A stretch of DNA of 64,000 nucleotides. It comes from Planctomycetota bacterium (GTDB lineage Bacteria; Planctomycetota; Planctomycetia; Planctomycetales; Planctomycetaceae). Position 1 is the stretch's first letter. The number at the start of each line of letters is the position of its first letter. The stretch spans positions 186,001-250,000 of the forward strand of contig QQVO01000060.1 in NCBI GenBank assembly GCA_003388505.1, written 5' to 3'. Shown piece by piece: positions 54,638 to 64,000 of this stretch. Position numbers and translations under genes: made by a program. Below the pieces are notes generated by a model. The model did no database searches. It was not told the DNA's origin and worked only from the letters and a program-made list of their open reading frames with translations.

Positions 54638-57600
54638 TTACTCCGTTTCGTGCTCCACCTTCGCTTGGAGTTCGTGCAGGAGACCATTGACCGTCTCCCG
54701 CAACTCCACCGCCGATTGGGTGGCTGCCTCCAAGTCGCCTTCCAGCGCCAGTGTCTCGATTCGCTCCGCGTGTCCCAGCAACTGGTCGACGCCGAACGTA
54801 CGACCCGCCGCCTTGATTGTATGGGCCAGACGACTGGCCTCCGTACTGCGCCCCTCCTTGAGTGCCTGCGATAACTGCTGCAGCAGTTCTGGTATCTCCG
54901 TAAGAGTTACCCCGATGACGTCCCGCAGGATATCGTCGAAACCACCAGCGTTATCCAAGGCCGTCTGCCAGTCCACCAGTCCCATGACCGCCCTCGACCG
55001 GGCCGGCGAAGAGGATTCCGTGGAATCCTGCCGGAGAACGGGTGCGATCGCCGCGTACAGTTCCCGTTGGTGAACGGGCTTCGCCACATAACCGTCCATC
55101 CCGGCCGCAAGGCACTCTTCGCGATCTCCTTTCATGGCACGGGCCGTCATCGCGACAATCGGGATGTGCTCACCACTGGCCGCCTCCCGGGAACGTATCT
55201 CGCGGGTCGCTTCCAGGCCGTCCAGTTCCGGCATCTGGACGTCCATCAGAATCAAGTCGAACCGCTCGCGCTGCCAGAGCGTCAACGCGGTCCGGCCGGT
55301 CTCCGCGATGGTGACCTTGTGGCCCCATCTTTCCAGCTGCGCCCGGGCCAGACGCTGGTTGGCTTTGCCGTCCTCAGCCAGCAGGATGTTCAAAGGCGGC
55401 ATCTGCATCTGCGCCTGGTTGTCTTCCGGTGTCGCAGGTTTCTCAGCTCGTGCAGGACAGCCGACCGCCATTAGAACGGCGTCCAGAAGTTCTGATGACC
55501 GGACCGGTTTCATGAGCTGCGCTGAGATGCCCAGTTCGCGACCGCGAGCCGCATCACCGGGACGCCCGCCGGAAGTGAGGAGGATGACGACCACATCCCG
55601 CAATTCGACCGAGTTCCTCAGATGCTCCACCAGCATGAACCCGTCCATGCCGGGCATATTGACGTCGCTTAGCAACAGAGGAAGTTCCTCGCTCTGCCGC
55701 GCGATGTGGGTGAGGGACTCAACAGCCGCTTGACTTCCGTCGACCGTCTGGACCTGCATGCCCCAGTTCTCCAGCATCTGCTGCAGGATTTCACGATTGG
55801 TGGCATTGTCGTCAACCACGAGTGCGGCGACGTCGCGGAGATCGGACCATTCGGTCACTGGTTTGGTCGTCGGTGATTTCTGCGCCCGACCGAATTCGAT
55901 TGTGAAGTGGAAGGTACTGCCCACTCCCACTTCACTCTCCACCTGGATCTGCCCGTCCATGGCCTCGACGAGGCGTGCGGAAATCGTCAGACCCAGCCCC
56001 GTCCCACCGAAGCGCCGCGTCGTAGAACCGTCTGCCTGGGTAAAGGCTGCGAAGATACGTGCAAGCTTGTCCTGTCGAATGCCAACGCCGGTGTCCCGCA
56101 CCGAAAACTGCAGACGCGCGGCAGATTCGGTTTGCGATTCCAACTGGACGCTGACCGAGATTTCACCCTCTTCTGTGAACTTGATCGCGTTGCCGACCAG
56201 ATTGAGCAGGACCTGACGGAGGCGGCCGGCGTCGCCCCGGACATACGTGGGCACTTCTGGGTCAACCTGCCAGACGAGCTCGATCTCCCTGCTATAGGCC
56301 CGCGTGGCCAGCGTGCGGAGCATGTCGACCACTTCCTCCCGCAAGTCGAAGTCGACCGTTTCCAGCTCCAGAAATCCGGCCTCGATCTTGGAGAAATCGA
56401 GAATCTCGTTGATGATTGTGAGCAACGACTCGGCGGCCTCGAGCACTGTCCGTGTGTAGTCACGCTGGGAGGGCGTCAGTCCGTCATCCAGCAGCAGTTC
56501 GGCCATGCCGATGATCGCGTTCATCGGCGTGCGGATCTCATGGCTCATGTTGGCCAGGAACTCGCTCTTGGCTTCGTTCGCGTCTTCGGCCGCCTGCTTG
56601 GCTCTGCTCAGCTCTTCCTCTGCATGTTTGCGCCGTTGGATTTCACATTCCAGCAACGTGCTGTAGTGAACGACATCCGGGAAGGACGCCATTGCCTCCT
56701 TGACCATCGCGTTGTACGGCAATTGGCTGTTCTCGACCCCCAGCCAGGGGAGCGGTGGAATCGGCTCAGTGCTGCCCCACACAATCTCAAACTGTCCCGT
56801 GGACGTGGCTCGCCCGACATAGGCCTTCATCGTCACATGGTGGTTCGATTCGATCGTCAGCCGCCCCGCCGGCCCGATGAAAGCCTGTCCCGGGAGGTGT
56901 CTTACGACTTCTGAGACGTCAAAAGTAGCCGCAGCCTCCACGGCCTGCTTCCAGAGATGGATTTGGCAATAAGCCTGCACCATGGACGCAGTGCAGACCC
57001 GCGCCTGGCCATAACGCTTTCTGAAATCGGTGACAAACTGCTGGTTCTCGGGGAGGTCCAGACTCTGGAAGTAGTTCCAGCAGGTCAAGTGCCCCTTCGC
57101 CACGTCAGCGATGGATTGCAGCTCCGTCTCGGCGACGCTCACCGATAACACTGGGGTCTCCTCCGCCGTGAGACCCGCCTCGCAAAACTGGCGGAAGAAG
57201 GCCAGATTGCTATCGCCGTTCAAAGTGTTGAAAACGAGCTGCGGCCGCATTTCCTGGATGTCGCGAATGACCTCCGCAAAGTCCTGTGCTCCCAGCGGGA
57301 CATACCGTTCAGCGACTATCTCTCGACCCTCGCTGCAACGCTCGACTAACGAACGGATCAGCTTGTTGGCAGTACGTGGAAAGACGTAGTCTGAACCGAG
57401 CAACAGGAAGCGGGTACCGACGTTGGCCAGAGCCCATTCTGTCGCTGGCGCGATTTGTTGGTTGAGGCAACTGCCGGTATAGACGATGTAGGGAGACTCC
57501 TCGAGGCCCTCGTATTGAACCGGATACCACAGTAGCCCGCCGGCGGATTCCACCACCGGTCGTACAGCTTTGCGCGACGCGGACGTCCAGCATCCGAAGA

Positions 57601-57847
57601 GGGTCTTTACGCCCGACGCGAGCAGATCGTGAGCCTGCTGCGCGAACGTTTCCGGAGTGGAGCTGCCATCCGCGATGATGGGCTCGATGCGGCAACCGAG
57701 GACGCCGCCGAGTTGGTTGATCTCATCCAGGGCCATCTGTTCGACATCCAGGAGCGGCTGCTCACTGAGTGCCATCGTGCCGCTGAGGGAATGCAGCAAA
57801 CCAATCCGCACCGAATTGTGTGCGGCGGAGCGATCGAGTTTCTGCAT
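54638..57847 (-). CDS. hybrid histidine kinase with UrtA-like sensor domain
   Basis: 1069 residues. Residues of about 14-370 are a periplasmic-binding-protein fold of the urea/short-chain-amide type (AmiC/UrtA): [50 protein letters not shown] and YTGSCLNQQ. No signal peptide and no membrane helix, so the sensor is cytosolic. Then HisKA with His436 in [12 protein letters not shown], an HATPase ([28 protein letters not shown]), two receiver domains (Asp about 727 in LLSDVNMPG and about 869 in ILMDVQMPE) and an Hpt domain ([11 protein letters not shown], about 1010). It likely senses an amide or urea and passes phosphate on; a separate response-regulator partner is not seen. Confidence 0.92.
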   Translation of the reverse strand: MQKLDRSAAHNSVRIGLLHSLSGTMALSEQPLLDVEQMALDEINQLGGVLGCRIEPIIADGSSTPETFAQQAHDLLASGVKTLFGCWTSASRKAVRPVVESAGGLLWYPVQYEGLEESPYIVYTGSCLNQQIAPATEWALANVGTRFLLLGSDYVFPRTANKLIRSLVERCSEGREIVAERYVPLGAQDFAEVIRDIQEMRPQLVFNTLNGDSNLAFFRQFCEAGLTAEETPVLSVSVAETELQSIADVAKGHLTCWNYFQSLDLPENQQFVTDFRKRYGQARVCTASMVQAYCQIHLWKQAVEAAATFDVSEVVRHLPGQAFIGPAGRLTIESNHHVTMKAYVGRATSTGQFEIVWGSTEPIPPLPWLGVENSQLPYNAMVKEAMASFPDVVHYSTLLECEIQRRKHAEEELSRAKQAAEDANEAKSEFLANMSHEIRTPMNAIIGMAELLLDDGLTPSQRDYTRTVLEAAESLLTIINEILDFSKIEAGFLELETVDFDLREEVVDMLRTLATRAYSREIELVWQVDPEVPTYVRGDAGRLRQVLLNLVGNAIKFTEEGEISVSVQLESQTESAARLQFSVRDTGVGIRQDKLARIFAAFTQADGSTTRRFGGTGLGLTISARLVEAMDGQIQVESEVGVGSTFHFTIEFGRAQKSPTTKPVTEWSDLRDVAALVVDDNATNREILQQMLENWGMQVQTVDGSQAAVESLTHIARQSEELPLLLSDVNMPGMDGFMLVEHLRNSVELRDVVVILLTSGGRPGDAARGRELGISAQLMKPVRSSELLDAVLMAVGCPARAEKPATPEDNQAQMQMPPLNILLAEDGKANQRLARAQLERWGHKVTIAETGRTALTLWQRERFDLILMDVQMPELDGLEATREIRSREAASGEHIPIVAMTARAMKGDREECLAAGMDGYVAKPVHQRELYAAIAPVLRQDSTESSSPARSRAVMGLVDWQTALDNAGGFDDILRDVIGVTLTEIPELLQQLSQALKEGRSTEASRLAHTIKAAGRTFGVDQLLGHAERIETLALEGDLEAATQSAVELRETVNGLLHELQAKVEHETE

Positions 57848-58545
57848 GGCTATCCTCCGATCAGTTACTGAGCAAGTTGATCAAAGGTCCCGGGCCTGCT
57901 TCTTGCAGGTAGCGCACGCGAAACGTCGGGCAGCGACTGTCCCGGTTTCTCCTGCGCCATCTTGACCGCTGCCAGATTCCGCAACGTCATCGGCAGCAGT
58001 TCCTTCTCCTCCTCTGGATGGCCCACTGCCTTCTTCCGAACGTTCTGTGTGACGTCGCTCATAGCGACGTTCAGAATACGGCACGGGCGGATGCGAAGCT
58101 ATCATGTCGGCACTGCTGAGTCCGGTAGATCTCACCGACGCAGTTTCGGCACGAGAGTCTCTCCATCCGGTGTTGTCGACCGACGACAGAACTGGCACTC
58201 GCCGTTCAGAAAGTCGTTTCTTCGAGAAGCGCCACCATTCTGACGACGGATGCAAGCTGTTCTTCGGCAGCGCTTGACTGAAAATGTCCCGCTCCCGGCG
58301 TCAGCTTCAATGTGGATGTTAACTGGTGGTTTGCGGTTTTGAGTCATACCGGGAGAGGGAACGTCTATTGGTCGGCCTCCGCAATGACAAACATCGCTGC
58401 CTCCACTTTCGAGCAGGATCCCGGCAAGTAGCGCGCGAGTTCATACACGTCGTCGTATAACCCTGACCTGTCCCCAGTGGCGGTACCAACATTCAAGTTA
58501 AGGTTTTGCTTGTCGACATCCTTGGACTACACCGTCCCGGCCACT
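57848..58545. other. gap upstream of the sensor kinase, no firm gene
   Basis: About 700 bases. A 65-codon frame (57865-58062, - strand, ATG) ends 17 bases before the kinase start; it has no homology and no ribosome-binding site and is not accepted as a gene. Motif copies of the dispersed repeat lie at 58121-58140 and 58163-58185. No terminator of the sulfatase-fold gene is obvious. Confidence 0.4.
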
Positions 58546-60333
58546 TCAACGATTCAATAGACTTTCCAACCGCTGCCGCGCCTGAATCGCATCCGGTGCC
58601 AGCTCGAGACAGTCCTGATAGTGCTTGACCGCCTCGTCAGGCCGCCCGAGCTGCTCCATCGCCATGCCGAGGTTGTAATGATTTTCGGGCAGATTGGGGT
58701 TTAATCGAATCGCCAATTCCAGCTCCTCAACGGCGGCAGAATAGTCCTCCTGTATCATCAGGGCCGATGCCAGCAGCGACTGAACCCGGTCGGCCCCCGG
58801 TTCGAGTTCCATCGTGCGCCTCAAACTGTCGATGGCTTCCGAAGTCTTGCCCTGCCTCAACAGACATCGGCCCAGTTCGCCGTGGGCCGCAAAATACGCA
58901 TCGTCCGCAGCCAAGACCTCGCGCAGGAGCGGTTCCGCGAGGTCGTAGCGTCCGGCGTCGATCATCGCACTGGCGTCGTTCAGCTTGTAGTAATACGGGA
59001 GCATGTCTTTGACGTCGGGAAGAGTCCGCTCGTTTTCACCGACCGTCCCGTGATACGACGCATAACCCAGGCTGCTGAGCGCGAGGCGTTCCTGCTCGGT
59101 GAGCGCCACGTTGTCCGCCGAAGACTCGATCATCCGCTCTTCCCAGGCCGCCAACTCCCCTTCAAGAAGCTCGACCTGCCCGGAAGCCTCGCCCGCCAGG
59201 TTCTGCAACTCGTCAGGATCGGCGAGCAGATCGTACAACTCGGGGCGCGGGCTGCGGATGTACTTCCACTGACCGGAAATGATGGCCCGCAGCGGCGACC
59301 AGTGCGCTTCATGATAGGGCTCGTCGGTTTCCGCATAACTGGGGGACGAGGTCAGCGGCTCGCCCCGCAGAGCGGCCGTCAACGACCGCCCGCTGGTCCG
59401 CGGGAGAGGCGACAGTCCCTCCAGATCCAGCAGCGTCGGCGCCAGGTCGACGAGCGAAACCGGCTCGGCAACGCGAATCCCCGGCCGGCTCTCGCCGGGA
59501 GGAACCACCAGCAGCGGAACCCGCAACGTCGCGTCGTAGAGGGTCATGCCGTGCGCCAGTTCCCCATGCTCGCCGAGACTTTCTCCATGATCGCCAACGA
59601 CGACAATCGTGGTATGCTCCAGCGCACCGGACTCCTCCAGCGTCGAAATCAACCGTTCGATCTGCTCATCGACGTAGGCCAGTTCCGCATCGTAGGGCCG
59701 GTCCGCGAATTCCTCTCCGTACCGGTCCTCATGCGTCAGGTAGGGATAGTGTGGATCGAACAGGTGCACCCAGCAGAAGAACGGCTCGCGGCTGCGCGGA
59801 CGAAGCCACCGGATCGCCGCATCGACAACCAGACGTCCATCGCGATAACGGTGTTCGCCTTCCAATCCGGGATCGGCCAGCGACAGGTCGTCGTTGTACG
59901 TCTCGAAGCCGCGCTGCAAACCGAATTTGCGGTTCAGAACAAATGCGGCGATGAAGGCTGCCGTATCGTAGCCGGCCGCTTGGAACTCCGTGGCGAGTGT
60001 GGGCAGACCTTCCGGCAACGCCCCCTGGCCGTTGATCCGCAGGCCATGTTCGGGCGGATACAGACCGGTCAGCATTGTCGCATGAGACGGCAAGGTCAGG
60101 GGCACGGGAGCATAGGCCCGCTCAAACAGAACCCCCTGCCGGGCCAACCGATCGAGCACCGGCGTCCTGGCCTCCGCATAGCCGTAGCATCCCAGCCTGT
60201 CGGCGCGCGTGGTGTCCAGCGTGATCAGCAGGATGCTGGAGCGGCGCGGGGAACGCACCGACCAGACCACGCCCCCGCCAACCAAACCGAGCAGGACAAG
60301 GAAACTGATCCACTTCCGAGTGCGTCGGGCCAT
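58546..60333 (-). CDS. sulfatase-fold membrane protein with TPR repeats
   Basis: 595 residues from ATG at 60333. A membrane helix (ISFLVLLGLVGGGVVWSV, about 8-25) is followed by a sulfatase/alkaline-phosphatase fold: LLITLDTTRADRLGCYGY (metal Asp), PLTLPSHATMLTGLYPP, the VHLFDPHYPY metal/His strand and VVGDHGESLGEHGE. The sulfatase formylglycine site C-x-P-S-R reads T-L-P-S-H, so a threonine is the likely nucleophile, as in phosphatases and phosphotransferases. The C-terminus has about four TPR units (YDLAEPLLREVLAADDAYFA, SAAVEELELAIRLNPN). The substrate is unknown. Confidence 0.87.
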   Translation of the reverse strand: MARRTRKWISFLVLLGLVGGGVVWSVRSPRRSSILLITLDTTRADRLGCYGYAEARTPVLDRLARQGVLFERAYAPVPLTLPSHATMLTGLYPPEHGLRINGQGALPEGLPTLATEFQAAGYDTAAFIAAFVLNRKFGLQRGFETYNDDLSLADPGLEGEHRYRDGRLVVDAAIRWLRPRSREPFFCWVHLFDPHYPYLTHEDRYGEEFADRPYDAELAYVDEQIERLISTLEESGALEHTTIVVVGDHGESLGEHGELAHGMTLYDATLRVPLLVVPPGESRPGIRVAEPVSLVDLAPTLLDLEGLSPLPRTSGRSLTAALRGEPLTSSPSYAETDEPYHEAHWSPLRAIISGQWKYIRSPRPELYDLLADPDELQNLAGEASGQVELLEGELAAWEERMIESSADNVALTEQERLALSSLGYASYHGTVGENERTLPDVKDMLPYYYKLNDASAMIDAGRYDLAEPLLREVLAADDAYFAAHGELGRCLLRQGKTSEAIDSLRRTMELEPGADRVQSLLASALMIQEDYSAAVEELELAIRLNPNLPENHYNLGMAMEQLGRPDEAVKHYQDCLELAPDAIQARQRLESLLNR

Positions 60334-60463
60334 GATGGGCTTTGTTGCGCACGGGACGATTTTGAACTGGACGTGAGACGAGGCATAGAATTCCGGGACC
60401 ACCGTCCGTCTTCAGGCCGACCGGCCCGCCAGTCAAGCATGTGACGGTGACGGGAGGTGCCGG

Positions 60464-60946
60464 TCAACCCGGGTTGATCATCGGGTTTGCCTCCATGCTG
60501 ATCTCCAACTCCAGGTTGGAGTTGCCGCCCGGCGGAATCTCCACCTGACGATTTGAATCCCCCAGCGTTAAGCTTTCGGGCAGGGTTTCGACCTGAATGT
60601 TCTCCGGGTCCGGGGGTTCGCCCGGTTCGAGCGGGGGCGCCGCCGATCCGTCTGGCAATCGCATTCGCGAGTAGGTGATCGAATACTTTCCGGGCGGCAG
60701 ACCCGGTTCCTTCTGGACGAAATGGGTGACGTTGAAAGCACCGGTGCTGTCGGTCGTCCCATATCCCCCACGGTTGTTCTCTCCGTCAACTGGGTGGAAA
60801 ATCACGGATACTCCATCGAGGGGCTCTCCATCGACGAGCAACGTGCCGCCAACGGGAACCAACTCTTCGGCCGGTTCGCCGCCGCAACCGACGACGAACA
60901 AGACCGAGATCAATCCGGGGAGGATCAGCCGACACCGAAGAGACAT
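60464..60946 (-). CDS. carboxypeptidase-regulatory-like lipoprotein
   Basis: 160 residues from ATG at 60946. Lipoprotein signal with the lipobox VVGC (cysteine about residue 20). The mature part is a beta-sandwich of carboxypeptidase-regulatory type: VGGTLLVDGEPLDGVSVIFH, YGTTDSTGAFNVTH and PPGKYSITYSR. These lipoproteins are typical neighbours of DUF1559 genes in planctomycetes. It lies downstream of the DUF1559 gene on the same strand, separated by a 12-bp hairpin that could lower its expression. Confidence 0.85.
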   Translation of the reverse strand: MSLRCRLILPGLISVLFVVGCGGEPAEELVPVGGTLLVDGEPLDGVSVIFHPVDGENNRGGYGTTDSTGAFNVTHFVQKEPGLPPGKYSITYSRMRLPDGSAAPPLEPGEPPDPENIQVETLPESLTLGDSNRQVEIPPGGNSNLELEISMEANPMINPG

Positions 60947-61050
60947 TCCTGTGCTCCAATTCCTTGAGTAAAGCGGGGTCACCAGTTGAAACCGATCCGA
61001 GAACCAGCAGGCCGCGACGACCGGAATCATCAGAGAACAATGTATAAACA

Positions 61051-61084
61051 CGGATAGGCGCGAACATCAGTCCGCGCCTATCCG
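61051..61084 (-). terminator. hairpin terminator/attenuator between DUF1559 and lipoprotein genes
   Basis: A perfect 12-bp stem, arms 61051-61062 and 61073-61084, followed on the - strand by TGTTTATA. It is positioned after the DUF1559 stop and before the lipoprotein gene, so it may partly terminate transcription. Confidence 0.7.
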
Positions 61085-61126
61085 AAAGATGAACTCAGCC
61101 TTGCCTGTGTCGACAAGACCGGAAGG

Positions 61127-62104
<978 letters not shown>

Positions 62105-62991
62105 CACAAACTCCCTTGAGAAAAGTACGGGGACGAGAAAACAACGTTCACAACTGTGAGGACGACTCACCGACAAGGCGGCGGAAAGCAACCCGTGTAC
62201 GGTCTTCACCACGGATGCATCGCCATTTTGACCTGAGTCGACGCGAGAACGCAAGTCATAACTTCATAAAAAAGAACCCATCGAGCGGTGGATCCTGTTC
62301 GTAACAGGCTGGCAACCGCTTCCGGCAGGCAACCGGGCTGACCGGCTGAGCCCGACTTGAGGCGAAACTCCACAATTCGATTATCTCCGAACTTCGCAAA
62401 GAATTCCACATTGAATCACAGAAATTCGGCAATTCGGTCGGTTCCGTTCAGTTCCGCGCCATCCGTGTCAGGCAACGATCACCCTTGACGTTGACTGCGG
62501 CACGCGGGAGTCTGCAACGCCCCACAACGGTCCGCCCCACTGAAGTCAGCGCCCTCGCCGGTTACGATTGTGGCCGTGAATACCGTAGCGAAGGTGAAGC
62601 GGCCAGGTCGCCGATGCGTTCGACCCGGATGTCGCTTGGCAGCGAGGCAAGGCCTCGGACCATGCGACATGCGAGCTACCGCTCGAAAATGGGAACCCGC
62701 TCCCGTTGGTCGCTGGAACTTGACTCAACTGCAACGACTTTCGGGAAGAAAGTAACCGAAGGAGGCAGGGCCTCGGACCATGCGAGCTACCGCTCGAAAA
62801 CGGGAACCCGCTCCCGTTGGTCGCTGAAACTTGACTCAAGTGCAACAACTTCCAGGAAGAAAGTAACCTATTCTGGGGGACCGGCGGCCAGCACGACGGA
62901 TGAATGGACCGCCGGCGGAGGGAATTCGCTGGAGCATTTTTTTGCCTGCCGCTCAGCCGGGAAATGATGGACTGCACCGAAACGGTCGCCA
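62105..62991. other. gap with tandem repeat, no gene supported
   Basis: About 890 bases. Holds the DUF1559 promoter region (none recognised) and a tandem pair of about 100-base units (62651-62757 and 62769-62868). An open frame of 160 codons runs through it but is only the repeat in translation. Confidence 0.5.
62651..62868. repeat. imperfect tandem repeat, two units of about 100-107 bases
   Basis: Unit 1 at 62651-62757 and unit 2 at 62769-62868 with an 11-base spacer. Both start GGCCTCGGACCATGCG and end AGTAACC. Unit 1 has an extra seven bases (a doubled CATGCGA). Most other positions are identical. Confidence 0.85.
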
Positions 62992-64000
62992 GTGATACAA
63001 ACCCTTGCCGAATTCTGTTCACTCTCGAGCGCCGCCGGGTTGCCGGCGCCTGGGTACATCGGTCCGGGCGCCGGAATTACGCTCGTCAGTTCGTTCTTTG
63101 TTCTGCTGCTGACGGTTGCGTTGTTGCTGCTCTCCGCTGTCGCCTGGCCGGTGCGACTTGCGCGGATGGCCATCCGGCGCAGGAAACGCGAGGGGCCGAG
63201 TCGTTTTCGGCGGGTCGTCGTCGTTGGGTTGGACGGGCTGGACCCCGATCGGGTTGAGCGGTTGATGCACAACGGCCGGCTCCCCCATTTTCAGACTCTG
63301 GCCCGGACGGGGAACTTTTCCAGACTCGGAACGACGCTGCCCCCGATCTCCCCTGTGGCCTGGTCCTCTTTCTTGACCGGCGTCAACCCAGGCAAGCACA
63401 ACATCTACGACTTTCTGAATCGAGACCACCGCACGTATCTTCCCGAACTGTCTTCGGCAAAAGCGGTTTCGACTGAGCCCTCATCGTGGATCAGCAGGTG
63501 GTTCAGACGCGAAAGCGAGATGCGCCTGATGCGCAAGAGCCAGCCGTTCTGGAGAATACTGGGCGACTACGGCGTCTTCAGCACGATCCTGCGGGTGCCG
63601 ATCACGTTTCCGCCGGAAAAATTCAGCGGCCATTCGCTGTCAGCCATGTGCACGCCCGACCTGCGGGGCACGCAGGGCACGTTTACGTTTTACTCGTCCG
63701 ACGAATCCGAATGTGAGAAGGCGAGCGCCGGCACGTATCTCCTCGTCAAGCCGGAAAATAACGTGATCCGCACGACGCTGCCGGGTCCGTCGGTAGAGCG
63801 AGCCGCGAAGAATTCGTCGATTCATGCGCCGCTGCAGATCACACTGGATCACGAACACAACCGCGCCCGTTTGAAAGTTTGCGGACAAACCGTTCGACTG
63901 GAAATCGGCAAGTACACGAGTTGGGTCCGCATCACGTTTCGCGTCGGGAGGCTCGGCCGGGTTCAGGGAATCTGCCGCTTCCGGCTGGAATCGCTGTCGC
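62992..64000 (+). CDS. membrane-anchored alkaline-phosphatase-superfamily phosphodiesterase (partial)
   Basis: At least 336 residues from GTG at 62992 (the only start after an in-frame stop at 62965); it runs off the right edge. The N-terminus has YIGPGAGITLVSSFFVLLLT, a membrane helix (about 29-53) and a basic linker. The catalytic domain begins with VVVVGLDGLDPDRVERLM (metal Asp) and LPPISPVAWSSFLTGVNPGK, the nucleophile region of type I phosphodiesterase/nucleotide pyrophosphatase relatives. CTPDLRGTQGTFTFY is typical of a planctomycete subgroup. The substrate is unknown. Confidence 0.85.
   Translation, partial: MIQTLAEFCSLSSAAGLPAPGYIGPGAGITLVSSFFVLLLTVALLLLSAVAWPVRLARMAIRRRKREGPSRFRRVVVVGLDGLDPDRVERLMHNGRLPHFQTLARTGNFSRLGTTLPPISPVAWSSFLTGVNPGKHNIYDFLNRDHRTYLPELSSAKAVSTEPSSWISRWFRRESEMRLMRKSQPFWRILGDYGVFSTILRVPITFPPEKFSGHSLSAMCTPDLRGTQGTFTFYSSDESECEKASAGTYLLVKPENNVIRTTLPGPSVERAAKNSSIHAPLQITLDHEHNRARLKVCGQTVRLEIGKYTSWVRITFRVGRLGRVQGICRFRLESLS

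Noticed and set aside
57865-58062. 65-codon frame just upstream of the sensor kinase
   Set aside because: No ribosome-binding site, no homology and unremarkable composition. It could be a leader peptide but there is no support.
62485-62967. 160-codon frame between DUF1559 and the phosphodiesterase
   Set aside because: Its repeated peptide is just the tandem DNA repeat in translation, and the frame is not preceded by a start signal.

Overview
The window looks like chromosomal DNA of a GC-rich member of the Planctomycetota. The signs are a DUF1559 prepilin-like protein with the stretch [13 protein letters not shown] paired with a small carboxypeptidase-regulatory-like lipoprotein, a four-repeat DUF11 protein, a secreted FG-GAP protein, a Tat-exported Gfo/Idh/MocA oxidoreductase, sulfatase-fold proteins, and many intergenic repeats of the kind seen in that phylum. 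No species can be named from the sequence alone.

Left part (1-13.9 kb): a thioredoxin-like protein and an acetyltransferase precede the membrane arm of respiratory complex I (nuoH-J-K-L-M-N, all on +). No nuoI lies between nuoH and nuoJ, and nuoA-G are not in the window. A small hypothetical gene, a TatD nuclease, an FG-GAP protein and enoyl-ACP reductase (fabI) follow. From 14 to 38 kb the genes are mostly on the - strand: queF, a DUF11 envelope protein, a PAP2 lipoprotein (+), two overlapping Hsp20 genes, a lexA-Ser/Thr kinase pair, glgB, a membrane redoxin, a Gfo/Idh operon with a HEPN-type gene, a PfpI-like protein, a small winged-helix protein (+), an oxidase subunit III, tatC, pepA (+), a coiled-coil repeat protein (+) and a zinc-ribbon/trypsin-like protease.

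At 38.2 kb the 5' half of a tRNA-Lys(CTT) gene stops abruptly in the anticodon arm. To its right lies a block (about 38.25-46.6 kb) with mobile-element character: a small membrane protein overlapping a lipoprotein gene, a DUF932-like protein, a large protein with two PIN-nuclease-like domains on the opposite strand, and a tight three-gene set of DUF6094-like adenine methyltransferase, unknown 180-residue protein and SNF2-type helicase. No integrase is visible. This block is the best candidate for an undescribed system, possibly defence or element maintenance.

Right part (47-64 kb): a C45 N-terminal-nucleophile hydrolase overlapping a GNAT gene, a class-III aminotransferase, a Tat-type GH3 protein, a FAD oxidoreductase, a 1069-residue hybrid histidine kinase whose sensor is an UrtA-like urea/amide-binding fold without membrane segments, a sulfatase-fold/TPR membrane protein, the lipoprotein/DUF1559 pair, and the start of a membrane-anchored phosphodiesterase that runs off the right edge.

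Non-coding highlights are two diverged copies (inverted relative to each other) of a roughly 285-bp MITE-like element with terminal inverted repeats, one of them flanked by a 9-10 bp target duplication; a long inverted repeat after the FG-GAP gene; a duplicated kinase 3' end; a recurrent intergenic motif in the right half; a 100-bp tandem repeat; four convincing intrinsic terminators; and a probable LexA operator.
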